This document shows, piece by piece, positions 1-10,870 of a stretch of DNA of 64,000 nt. Origin of the DNA: Theropithecus gelada (taxonomy: Eukaryota > Chordata > Mammalia > Primates > Cercopithecidae). Positions within the stretch are counted from its first letter, which is position 1. Each line of letters begins with the position of its first letter. The notes under the pieces are model-generated. The model saw nothing but the letters and a program-made list of their open reading frames with translations. It searched no databases and was not told the origin of the DNA. A program made the translations under genes and the position numbers. The DNA lies in NCBI RefSeq assembly GCF_003255815.1, contig NC_037670.1, positions 72,319,624 to 72,383,623 on the forward strand, read 5' to 3'.

Positions 1-1025
1 CATGGTGAGCACTTAACAAATTTTTGTGTCTCTTGAAATCTGCCCACATTTTCTTCTCTTTATATTCCTCCTTCCCCAAACTCCATGCCATTTCCTCTCC
101 CTAGAAAAGAGGAAGGTGGTTGTTAAAAGTTTAGATAAAAGAGAATTCTAATGACAAATTTTAGGAGAGTTCATCCAAACAGACTCTAAGAAAGAAAGCT
201 ATCCACTCGACTTGAATACTATAAATCTAATGTCAAGAAAGGTTCTAGTATGAAGATAAAGATAGGATTCTTAAGCCAAGACTTTAATAATTTCTGGCTG
301 CCATCACTGAGTGGATATAGTAGGCTGTCTCGGTTTGGGGCTCCATTAAACTTTTGATATATCTAGTGTATATCTAACATATATCAAAAGTTTATATCTG
401 ATTCCACACTCACCAGAAAACTGGGTCTGACTTCTGGGAAGAATTATTGATCATGCTGATTTCAATTCTTTCTAAACCCCAATGGCTATGATAGCTCGTG
501 ATCAGTAAGAAACATGGCTTCTGGGTGTGATCCAGTGGTGAGGAGAAAAAGTTCTGTCTTATATCAGTACTAAAGGCAAGAAAAAAAAAAAAGTTTCTCA
601 CATAAATTAATCAAGTAGTTTTCAGGAGTCTACCACAGTCTTATACACACTGTAGGTTCATAAGAGAAAATATTGATTGACCTTGAGCCCAAAAACCATT
701 CTTGCATCTTCAAGTAGAGGGCCAGGTCATTCCAGGATTTCATGTAGCTCCATTTGTTTCCTGTTTCTATAGAATCCGTCTTCATTCTTTGAGATTCTTA
801 GTTCTCCAACAGTAGGAAGCCCCAATATCAGTTTTTCCTGAGTCTTCCTTTTCTATTCCAGAGGAAAATCAGACAGCCAAGTGCAAAAGGCCCAAGTATA
901 TTTGGTCCAGATGGGCTCTTGCCTTTTCCTCTGGAAAAGAACCAGACCTTGAGGGTGCCTGTCAGTGACTTCTAGTTACAATTTTTAGGTCTTCCTAAGA
1001 TTTCAGCTCAAATGTTTATACGGAT
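1..1025. other. Unassigned AT-rich DNA
   Basis: No gene and no repeat that I can name. Both strands contain only short open frames with frequent stops. A short A-run near 580-593 is the only low-complexity tract. Confidence 0.5.
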
Positions 1026-1328
1026 GGCCAGGTGTGCTGGCTGCTGCCTATAATCTCAGCACTTTGGGAGGCCGAGGAGGGTGGATTGCTTGAGCCCAGG
1101 AATTCAAGATCAGCCTGGACAACACTGTGAAATGCCATTTCTACAAAAAAATACAAAAATTAGTCAGGCAGTTAGGCATCTTGGCACGTGCCTGTAGTCC
1201 CAGCTACTCGGGAGGCTGAGGTGGGAAGATCACCTGAGCCGAGGAGGTCAGAGGTTGCAGTGCGCTGAGATCAAGCTACTGCACTCCAGCCTGAGCAACA
1301 GAGTTTCACCTTGTCTCAAAATAAAAAA
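1026..1328 (+). mobile_element. Alu SINE, old (AluJ-like)
   Basis: A dimeric Alu in sense direction. The left monomer carries the box-B-like region and the cattttgggagg-type core, the A-rich linker lies near 1144-1160, and the right monomer ends in a short degenerate A-rich tail. The form 'gagcccaggaattcaagatc' in the left arm and the many CpG decays suggest the oldest (J) group. It is not autonomous; it was copied by L1 machinery. Confidence 0.93.
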
Positions 1329-4300
1329 TTATAGGGATGAATTGATCTCTCTATATGTTGCTATTCAATTAATATGACTTACAGCAAGAATAACGAGAAA
1401 GTAGTTTTAAAATAATTAACATAGTAAGCATAATATACCTATTAATATAATTAATGTATTGGGCAATAATTAACATAATTAGGCATGGGGAAGAAGTTAA
1501 GTGCTTAAAAAAGGTAATATTCGATTTATAGAGTACATCTAAAGGTAGCTAGAAAGTCTACTTAAGGTTCTAAAACGTTTTATAAACTGTTTTTTTAGCA
1601 GAAGTCTACTCATGTCACAAAAATATTCTTGTTCATACATATAATGATATTGTGAATACAACAACTTTAAGGCAACAGTCCCAGACAACCAAATTGTAAC
1701 CATTATGTTTACCATCTTGGCCCATATCCCAAGCTCCACATGTTTTCAGCATCCTTTTTGGACTCAACAATAAGGGCTCAACTATGAAGACTCCTTTATG
1801 TTACTACTACAAATGCAAAGAGAACAAATCCATTTATCTAAATATGAATTTGAAATTCTTTGTAGTATGGTGACCATATGCACGGATTCTCAGAAAGCAA
1901 AAGACAAATATTCATTTCCCACTCTGTGGAAGTACTTTAGGTTTCTGACATGGGGAACTGATCCTATTAAGTGGTAATTTACAGTGGCTACTTATTGCTT
2001 AAATGTGGAAAATCCATAGGGGTAAGTCATAGGAATTAAGGAAGAGAGTACCCTGAGTAAAATAATATGCACAGCTAATCCTTATGACTCACTCAGTATC
2101 CTTCCCCCCAATCCCCCCATCCTTCAATCCAGCCACCCCACCCCTCCCACTCAATTAAGTGAAACTGCCCAGCCAGTTTGGCTGCTACAAGAATATGAGT
2201 TGGAGCAGATGTAGTCTGTTTAGAAGAAGTGGGCCTTTTGCCATGGTTTCATCTCATTTGCACCAGGATTCCACTAGAAGATTCTCTGCGTTGGCTATGT
2301 GATGCCCTTCATACAGTGTGAAGGAAGTAGAAGTCAGGAAAGAATTTTGTCCTTACGGAAGATCAGCAGGAGTAGAAAGCCTCTGTCTGAAATCTGAGAG
2401 GATTATGTTCCATTAAAGTTGCTAAATATTGTCATTGGAAAATTACTCATGATAATCCTCTTTCTTCTGAAAGTGACATTCTAAACAAACTATGGTCTTT
2501 CTGCTTTGCTTAGAAATCTATGATTTTCTTAAAAAATTTAGACATAGAAAAGGTAAAAAAGATTGCCTTCGTGATATTTTTATTTTCCCCAGAACTTGGG
2601 GGCTCATTGCTTGCTATCCACTGGACACGTAAGCCTTCTCTAGAACAACGAGATGTCTGCTCCACCCAAGGCTACCTTTTCTATTACTTGACAGGCTAAA
2701 AATTAGTAAACACACAGGCAAAAATGAAGGGCAATGTGAATTGGAACCCGTATTGGTTTGCAGCTTTCTGAACATGTCTTAACCTACAAGAAGTTTTTAA
2801 AGAAACTTTAAGTTGGATCTTTGCCTCAGAAAAATAAGTCTCTCCCTTTCCTTCCTTCCTTGATAAACTGAACCAGCAATAGTCTATGTAAAAACTACCA
2901 CATTTGCTACACTCCATAGTCCTTTAAGTTAGCCTTTACATAAATCCATTTCTTTTCAGAATTCAGTAGCGTGATGGGGTAAAGATTTAGAATCTTTACT
3001 CTCTCCAAAAATTTTTTAAAAATATGAACAGAGAATTTAAATACTAATTTTCCCTACAAATATGCTACTTTTAATTTAATTTAGTAATTTCTATCATGTG
3101 CTTGTGTAAATTATTTTTTCTAACTCAAAAAGATACAATTTCAACATAGGAAATTTGTAACATGCAGAGATACGTTTTTTAAAAGGGGAAAGTTAGCCCT
3201 AACTTTTATATCACAATCTCATTCCCAAACACCATTAGTGTTAAGACTTGAGTGTATTTCCTTTGAAATTTTTTATTTTTCATATTGTCTTTAATATAGT
3301 GACCAACATGTGCTAGAAATTTTGTAACTTATTTTCTTTTAAATATTATATAAATTTTTTTTAGCAGTCTGATAACAATCTGTAATTCAGATACAACTGC
3401 TTAGAGGCTTTGGGAATTGTTTTTAAATTTTTACTATTACATGATATCTTAGGGACAAATATAATTTCAAGACAAATGGAAGTCCCAGGGCAACTATTCC
3501 ACTGACTGGGTACAAGACTTGGATTGTAATTTCTTGGGGCAAATGTGAACTCAGAAGCAAAATTCCTATCATGAAACATATCACTATAAATCTCTGGTAA
3601 CAGAGAGACCCTTTTCTGACTCTACTGATCCAGGAATCTGTGTAACAGAGAAAGACTGGGTCTCTAACGGCATCGATTGCAACGTTGACACGTGGAAGAA
3701 AGTTGAACCTGTTGGGCCAAGACTGATTGTGCCACGGGAGTCCCAAGGTCTTTGCTTATCAAAGGACTAATAATTACTGACCATTGCATTAAGAATACTA
3801 TTGAGATTACAGATTTTTATAAGAGTATCCAAATTAAGTCTTAACATCTTGAATGTTCAATAAAAACTGTAGAAGAATGAATAGTTCCAAATTACCAAAC
3901 TGCTTGGTAATTTGATGGCAAATAAACTGGTGGCTAAAAAAGTTGGGGGGCCCTGTAATTCCAAATACACACAAAAGAAATGAACAAAAATAAATTATCT
4001 CCACCATTTCCAAGTATAGCCACCGCCTCTCTGCTTCAAGCTTGCTCACTCATAGAACCTGAAAGCCTTTAGAGAAGCCTGGGGAAGGAGTTCCTAAGAA
4101 GCTTGCCATAAGTCTTCTGAAGTCTGTATGGGTGTAGGTGGCACAAATTAAAAATAGAGGCTAGTGCTTGCTTCTCATCTAGAGATGACTGAGGAACTGA
4201 GATCTGTTGGATCAGCTCATGCCAATAGGACACAAAGGGGCTATAACAGTATGGTGTTTGTGGGAAGCAAAATTGTGGGTATACCCATTCCAGTTCTCTA

Positions 4301-5411
4301 CGAAACTTTGAGGGTGGAAAGAACTCAGCGGTTCCTCAGCTCCTTATAAAGGAACACAGAGGTTACAGGGGATATGGGTGCTGTGGGGCCACCAAATAGC
4401 CACCAGAAAAGGTAGAAGGGACTAGACCATCAACTATTGATGCAGCTAAAAAATAATTAATCTGCCACTCCCTGGGAGGGAGCTGGAGTAAAACTGAAAG
4501 TCTTCTCAAGAAATTACAACTACTACATCAAGAGAGTCCACCAGTGTCAGAGAAAAGGAGACAAAACTCAAAACAAGAATTTCTGCTTAAATGTCTGCTT
4601 TCTCCATGTCCCCTTCTGCCAGTGGAGCTAGCCCTTGCTTGGAGAGCGACAATTAGACGTGGTAGGTTGAACACAGTGTTTATTATTCTTCCCTCATAAT
4701 TCTCCACCAAAATGACAGTAGAGATTTTTTTTTTGTGAAGAACAAACCTAGAAGGGCAAAGAGAAGAGGAGTAGAAATAACAGATGATGATAGATGGTAA
4801 CAACATTTTATAGGTTGAAAATGCAGTGGATAAGCGGTAATCAACTTAGAAGATGGGAAAAAATGAAACTGTGGGTTGGGGGTGGGGGCAGTGAGAAAGA
4901 AGCCAGTTCAAACATGTGAATCCTAGGACCGGAGTAACCTGAGGAAGGTGGGTGTGCAGGGTAACACTGAAAACAGGAGCATTGGCTCAAAGTTTGTAAA
5001 TAGGTGATTGCCCCTCCCCCCTGCTTTCTAGCAGTTTTGAACATAGAAGCTATAGGTTTTGTAACACCATCCACAGCTGGTAACAAAAATGATTTTCCAT
5101 GCAGAAAACCAAGACAATTAACTGAAAATTCACATGCCAAATATGACATTCCCTATCCTCCTTCCCCGACTGGGCTCCTAGAACAAAGACAATTAGGTTT
5201 AAATCCCACAGGCAGAGATGTGTAGAATTTCCCTCTAGAGAACTGAACAGACCAAGAGAATGGATGTGTAGATCCTCTTATTTGGGGTCCTTCAATGAAA
5301 AAGCCAGCTTTCCATCTTATCTGCTTCCACTCAAGAAGCTGCTAGTCGTCAAATCCTGCTCACACATACAAAGCTCCCAGTCAGCTTATCAGTGCCACAC
5401 TCTGAAATAGC
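1329..5411. other. Unassigned 4-kb stretch
   Basis: No confident gene or mobile element. The frames of 60-107 codons in here have no recognisable domain and no coding-like composition. A pyrimidine-rich tract lies at 2101-2148. Very old repeats below my recognition limit may be present. Confidence 0.4.
2101..2148. repeat. C-rich low-complexity tract
   Basis: Five C runs of 3 to 6 bases (2104-2109, 2113-2118, 2136-2139, 2141-2144, 2146-2148). The minus strand has five G runs, but one spacer is 17 nt, so it only marginally fits a G-quadruplex pattern. Confidence 0.6.
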
Positions 5412-5712
5412 AATAGTCAATGTTGTCTTTCTGTGTATCAAGCACCATTCTAAGCACGTTTTAATTTTTATGCAAATTAATTTCTTTATGTATATATATT
5501 AATGTTTTTCATATATACATATAAACTTAATTACTACTTTATACCAGTTTTAGAAGTAAGTACCATTACTATTCTCATTTTTCAGTCAGGAAAGTAAAGT
5601 ACATAAAAGTAACTTGCTCAAGGTCACAAGCTACTAAGTAGTATGGCTAGTTTCACCGTCTTTCAGTTTTTATCTAGAGCTCATGCTTCTAACCTGTACA
5701 TCTCACTGCCTC
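5412..5712 (+). mobile_element. MIR SINE, expanded by an AT-rich insert
   Basis: It has the order of a MIR core: a 'caagcaccattctaagcac' segment, then 'ctcatttttcagtcaggaaa', then 'aacttgctcaaggtcaca' and 'agctactaagtagtatggc'. About 80 bp of TA-rich sequence separates the first two blocks. MIRs are mammal-wide fossils with no coding capacity. Confidence 0.8.
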
Positions 5713-6032
5713 AAACATGACAATAGAGACAAAGTGAAGCAAAAAAGGGAAACAATGGAACAGGAAACCAGAACCAGAAGAAAAGTATAACCAACTATAC
5801 CACATTTACTCAGGTAAAACATTATAATCATAAAAAAATAAAAACAGGATGCTTTTTCATTCAGAGAACGAGAGTATGAATGCAGACAATTGGATAGATG
5901 AGCTATAAAATAGAATTACAGAACTAAAAGAGATAGAAAACTAGAATGATCTATCTAGAAAGTAACAACAGATTGAGCTGTGGTGTGAAATTCTCAAATA
6001 ATTAATATAAGAAAACTTCCAAATTGCTTGAA

Positions 6033-6159
6033 TTTTTTTCAGTAGAGATGAGGCCTTGCTACATTGGCCAGGCTGGTCTCAAACTTCTGACCTCAAGGGA
6101 TCCTCCAACCTTGGTCGCACAAAGTGCTGAGATTACAGGCATGAGCCATGCGTGAGGCC
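6033..6159 (-). mobile_element. Alu fragment (one arm)
   Basis: Antisense Alu sequence running from the internal A-rich linker ('agtagagatgaggccttgct' on +) to the 5' end. Only the left arm is present. It interrupts the probable old L1 around it and is the mirror partner of the complete Alu 600 bp downstream. Confidence 0.9.
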
Positions 6160-6765
6160 TAAAACTTATGAGTAAATGAGTCAAAGAATACCCAACTAGC
6201 ACAAGGTTTGACAAAAGATCTACACTAAAACATATTACTGAGAAATAGTCACCAGATATTAAAAGATTATTTTTAAAGTTTCTAGAAGGGAAAAAAAACC
6301 ACAATCAAAAGATGAAGAATTAGAATGGGATGAGGCATGCAACAGCAACTCTGAAGGTAGAAGAGGACTGGCATCTGGCCAATTACCAATCAAAGGTGGT
6401 AATCAAAGATGGGATAAAGATGCATGCAAATCTCTACAAAATTATATCGTATGTATCTTTTTCCAGTAGGAAAACAGGGTTCTAGAAAATGGTCCTAAGT
6501 TGATGGTGAGAGGACAATTCAGGAAGACAGTCGAACAGCAATGTCTATAGAGAATTAATCCACATCAGAGTGACAGGATAGAGGGCTTCAAGAGGGATGT
6601 CTTTAGGTAAATTATAATTTGTAAATTTCTTGATTTTTAAAAATTGTATCACGCAGTTTTACATCTCTAGTAGAGAATTTAGGTCTGAATTACTAGAACA
6701 AACACAGAAAATTAAGCAGTATATGAATGAAGTCAAATTGTTAAATTCAGGAAAATACTCACAAA

Positions 6766-6883
6766 GGCTGGGTATGTTGGCTCACACCTGTAATCCCAGC
6801 ACTTTGGGAGGCAGAGGCAGGTGGACCACTTAAGGTCAGGAGTTTGAGACCAGCCTGGCCAACATGGTAAAACCCCATCTCTA

Positions 6884-6916
<33 letters not shown>

Positions 6917-7094
6917 ACACACACACAAATTAGCCAGGCACAATGGCACATGCCTGTAATCCCAGCTCCTTGGGAGGCTAAGGGGGGAGAACTGCTTGAA
7001 CTCAGGAGGCGGAGGTTGCAGTGAGCCAAGATCACACCACTACACTCCAGCCTGGGCAACAGAGCAGGATTCTGTCTCAACAACAACAACAACC
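6766..7094 (+). mobile_element. Alu SINE with expanded middle poly-A
   Basis: Complete dimeric Alu of S-like type. The linker between the arms has grown to 29 consecutive A residues (6886-6914), followed by a short CA run. The 3' tail is (CAA)n rather than pure A. Imperfect flanking repeats (gaaaatactcac before, gaaaactcat after) look like the target-site duplication. Confidence 0.95.
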
Positions 7095-7615
7095 ATGAAA
7101 ACTCATAAAACACTACGTGTCTCAACTATGAGAAACATTTATATACTCATAGTAATGTAAATATTAGTTAGCTACTTATTTAACCAAAATAGTGATATAA
7201 GATTATACTGGGAAGGGAGAGAGAGAAGCAGGTTGTGAGTTGTGTAGAAAATGGAACAAAAGAGCTAAATCCTCACTGTCCATGGAACAGAATAAATGTC
7301 TAAAATTCAAAAAATATTAGGAAATAGTATTAATTTTATTATTTAGAAATATAGATATAATTAGCAGAATAAATAACTTCCAGAGTTTTCCAGAGACAAG
7401 AATCTGAAGAGGAGAGGTGGCACAAGGTTATGCTGTTCTTCATTATAAATCTATCCATACTACTTGTTTCTTCAAACCATATGTATGAATTACTTTGATA
7501 AAAATGTTTTTAAAAATTACAAGAAAGGCTTTTTAAAGAGTGGGGTAGAGTCTCCGAAATGGAATCTAAGTAAAATGGAATGCCTCTTTGCATCTCTGTC
7601 CATTAAACAACACAT

Positions 7616-8142
7616 GACTATGGCAGAGAGAATAATGGCTCCCCAAAGATGCTATGTCCTAATACCCGAAACCTGGGATGTAAATGAACAAGGATGGATG
7701 TAATTAAGGTCTCAAACCTTGATATGGAGAAATTATCCTGGATTATCCTTTCCTGGCTGCAGGAAGTGAGATGCAATAAGAGAAGGGCTCAACTCACCCT
7801 TGCTGCTCCTTGAAGATGAAGGAAGGGGCCATGAGCCAAGGAATGCAACAGGCTTTAGAAGCCAGAGACAACCTTCTATTGACAATCAGCAAAGAAAACA
7901 GGGACCTTGGTCATACAACCACAAGGATTTGAAATCTGCCAATAACACACATGATCAAGGAAATGGCTTTTTCCCCCCAAAGCCTCCAGAAAGGAATACA
8001 TCTGCCAGCATCTTGATTTTAGCCTGGTGAGACCTATGTGAGACTTCTGACCTACAAAACTGTTAGATAATACATTTGTTTTGTTTAAAGCCACGACACT
8101 TCTGGAACTTTGTGATGGCAATAACAGAAAACTAATACAGAC
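7616..8142 (+). mobile_element. MLT1 LTR (ERVL-MaLR), sense
   Basis: It follows the MLT1 order: 'aataatggctccccaaagat', 'atgtcctaatacc', 'gaaattatcctggattatcc', a region with 'gacttctgacctacaaaac', and the terminal 'gcaataacagaaaactaata'. It is a solo-LTR-like copy of a non-autonomous retrovirus-like element, with no internal gag-like sequence next to it. Confidence 0.88.
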
Positions 8143-9307
8143 TGCCAAATCCCAAGCCATTTCACGCAGTTACCTACTTAAGTGACAATGTCTGAGAGTG
8201 AATGTTGACACTTAATATGCTCAATAAACACATGAACTTAAAATTCACTACAGAGATTGTCTCATCTTCTCAACATAATTGACAAGGGTCAACTGAGAGT
8301 CAAGCAATGGAGTATCCATCTCCCCACCACAGGCTGATCAGTAGTTTTTAGCACAGCCAAGATGTCTGAAGGTTCCCACAGTGGGAAAGGGAACTTCTAA
8401 CAACCAAATTTCTTCCGCATTCTTCCACTAGAGCCATTTCTCAAATGCATCCAAACCAGTGGGATGTGTTTGTGATGGAAATTAAACATTTATAAGCACC
8501 CAAGATAAAAAAGCACAAGCTCAGACTTCAGAAGTCTGCCCTGAAGAAAGGAAGGGGGTGGTCTTGAGCACAGGTGGAAAAACTAACCTTTTCTCACAGC
8601 CCTCTGAGAAGCGACATTTGTAGAAGTTTCAGGGCTATATAGGCTTTAACAAAAGATGTTGTCCTTCACTTCAAGCTGACAACCAGCAAATCAGGAAAAT
8701 CGCCCTGATCACTTTCTTAACTAGAACATAAAAGCCTCTTGGAATTAATAAAGAATGACTGAGAAATTGTCTTTATTAAAATTTCTATTTTCAGAAAAAG
8801 TCAAGGGTTACTTTTTTTTTTAAGCAGAAAAGTCATCTAAAGTAAATTTTAAAAGGATAATTTACTGATATAAAGTGAGTAAAGTAAATTGACAAATTTA
8901 AAAAATGCAAAGGAATCCTATTTCACTACTGACAGGGCACAAGTTCCAAAAACTGTTGAAAGAAGAACAATAACAAAAATGGAAGTAACCTTTTCCATTT
9001 TAACAATACACACTGACCTTTCATTTCAAACAGATCTTTTCCTTTGGGAGACACCAAAAATGTAGAAGAAATGAGATAAATATAACTTAGGTCCACATTC
9101 ACAAAACAGAAAAAGAATGATTCTGTTCAAGCTATGTAAATCAAACAAAAAATTAACTCTTCTCCTTCTTCCCACAGAAAGTAGGTGAATTTTTTGCGGG
9201 GAGTGGGGAGGGGATGGGAGGGAGTCAGTTTTCTATGAAACCTTAATAGACATAGAAAAAAATAAAGCGTTTTTCTTATTCTCACACATCAGTAAATACA
9301 ATACTTC
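8143..9307. other. Unassigned DNA
   Basis: No gene or named repeat recognised. It contains a G-run cluster at 9198-9222, annotated separately. Confidence 0.45.
9198..9222 (+). promoter_or_regulatory. Putative G-quadruplex motif
   Basis: Five runs of 3-4 G (9198-9201, 9205-9208, 9210-9213, 9216-9218, 9220-9222) are separated by 1-3 nt loops, which meets the usual G3+N1-7 definition. No promoter is recognisable nearby. Confidence 0.6.
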
Positions 9308-10870
9308 TGACTCCAGATGTGTGGGGATTTCTTCCCATACACCAAGCAATGAGTTCTCCAGTGGACATCAACTGAGTGCTCTGTAATTCTACTCAGTGCT
9401 GATATTATCTACCTGGAGACAACAAGAGATCACACAGATTAAAGCTCAGTCCCACAAAACTGCCTCCCACTTCAGATGCCAGTCACAAGCCCTAGGTTAT
9501 GACCTGTGCTTCTAACTGACGGGCTATAAAAGGTTTCTGGTCCCCCTTCTTGGGTTTGATTAATTTGCTTGAGCAGCTCAGAGAAGTCTGGTAAATGCTG
9601 CTTGCATTTACTTTTTATTACAAAGGATGCTACAAAGGATACAAATGAGCAGCCAGATGAAAGAGATGCACAGGGTGGGGAATGGGAGAAGGGACACAGA
9701 GCTTCCATGCCCTTTCCAGGCTGAGATGGAGCAGGGATCCCTCTTTTAGGGGCCTGCGGGGGACCCTGAAGCATGGAAATAAAGGAAAATCCTGAGTTCC
9801 TTCAAGGGAAATTCCAGGCACCTAGCTAACCATGAGAAGTAAATAAGCAATTTGATAAGCAACAAGGTAATACTAGCCTAAAACAATTGCTAAGGAAGTT
9901 AGTCACAAGAATGTTTGGTTCTCTATAGAAACTCAAGATATCTTCACATGCACCCCTGACTTGTTTTTCAGAAACCCAGACCCCCACCAAGCAGATCTGC
10001 CTGCACGAAAAACTGAGGGCTGAACTCTGACCACTGTTCTCTATTCCAAATTTCTTCCTGAGGGCCTGGAGGAAGTCATGTCCGTGAGCTAGAGCTAATA
10101 TTCTTTTTTGCTGATCCCTAATTTTAAACAAAGCTTCATGTCCTGAACCAGCCACAAATGAGAAAAGCTTTGAATCCACCTCTGACCTGTGGGTCCCCTA
10201 CTTCAAGAGGTCCTGCCTTTTGCGGTCAAACCAATGTGTATGGTCCATGTTTTGATTTATGACTTTGCCGGTAACTTCTGCTTTCCTGAAATTTATGCGT
10301 GCCTTAAAAAACCCTTACCTGCAAGCCATTGAGGAGTTCAAGTGAGAAAGAAGCATCGGCTGCCTGATTTGCCTTGCTTAGCACTCTGCCAATAAATGCC
10401 TTCCTTTCTACTCCTGCAAAACCTCGGTGTGTTATCTGGTCTTACTGTACTGAGAAAGTGAGCCCCAGTTGGGTTCTATTACAAAGTGTGCCACTCTCCT
10501 GGAACCTCTACCCATTAAGCTATCTGAAAACTCATCTGAACCTTGTTTTGGGTTTTTATGGAGGCTTCATTACATGAACATAATTGATTAAATCATTGGG
10601 CACTGGTGATTAGCTCAACCTTCAGCGCCTCTACCCTCCCTAGAGCTTGGGGAGGTGGGGCTGAAAATTCCAACCCTCTAATTAGGCTTTGGTTTTTCTG
10701 GTAACCAAACTCATTCTAAATTGTATAGGGGCTGCCAATCACTACTATCTAATGAGTCACGCTGTCTCATTAGCATACAAAAGACACACTAATCACTCTG
10801 GAGATTCCAAGGCTTTTAGGTGCTTTCTTTAGAGAAAGACTAAATGTCCTATATATTTCACGATATCACA
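9308..10870 (-). mobile_element. Ancient ERV LTR, antisense, split by another LTR
   Basis: Two blocks, 9308-9721 and 10484-10870, together form one LTR in antisense direction with terminal CA/TG (the + strand starts TG at 9308 and ends CA at 10870). Recognised pieces on + are 'aaagctcagtcccacaaaac', 'tttgattaatttgcttgagc', 'gagcttccatgcc', then after the gap 'tatggaggcttcattacatg', 'ttgattaaatcattgg' and 'cattagcatacaaaag'. From memory this resembles the MER21-like ERVL group, but I cannot fix the subfamily. It has no open frames of interest. Confidence 0.7.
9722..10483 (+). mobile_element. Solo LTR nested in the older LTR
   Basis: About 760 bp starting TG (tgagatggagcaggg) and ending CA (attaca), placed exactly in the gap between the two halves of the antisense LTR. 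A poly-A signal AATAAA lies at 10391-10396, where an R region would end, preceded by 'ggtcaaaccaatg', typical of ERV1-type LTRs. No internal provirus sequence flanks it, so it is a solo LTR. I found no clean 4-6 bp target duplication, so the borders may be off by a few bases. Confidence 0.6.

Larger units (their letters stand above)
5740..7545 (+). mobile_element. Probable degraded L1M/HAL1-type LINE, sense
   Basis: The A-rich sense-strand text before, between and after two Alus resembles ancient L1 5'-half/ORF1 sequence (5850-6700), and 7290-7545 resembles an old L1 3' end finishing in an A-rich run. All reading frames are broken. The match is from memory and weak; it could also be unrelated A-rich DNA. 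Confidence 0.35.

Noticed and set aside
4870..4895. G-rich tract considered as a G-quadruplex
   Set aside because: Only three G runs of three or more within reach.
6733..7125. 130-codon minus-strand open frame with a poly-Phe run
   Set aside because: The antisense reading of an Alu; the Phe run is the expanded A-tract.
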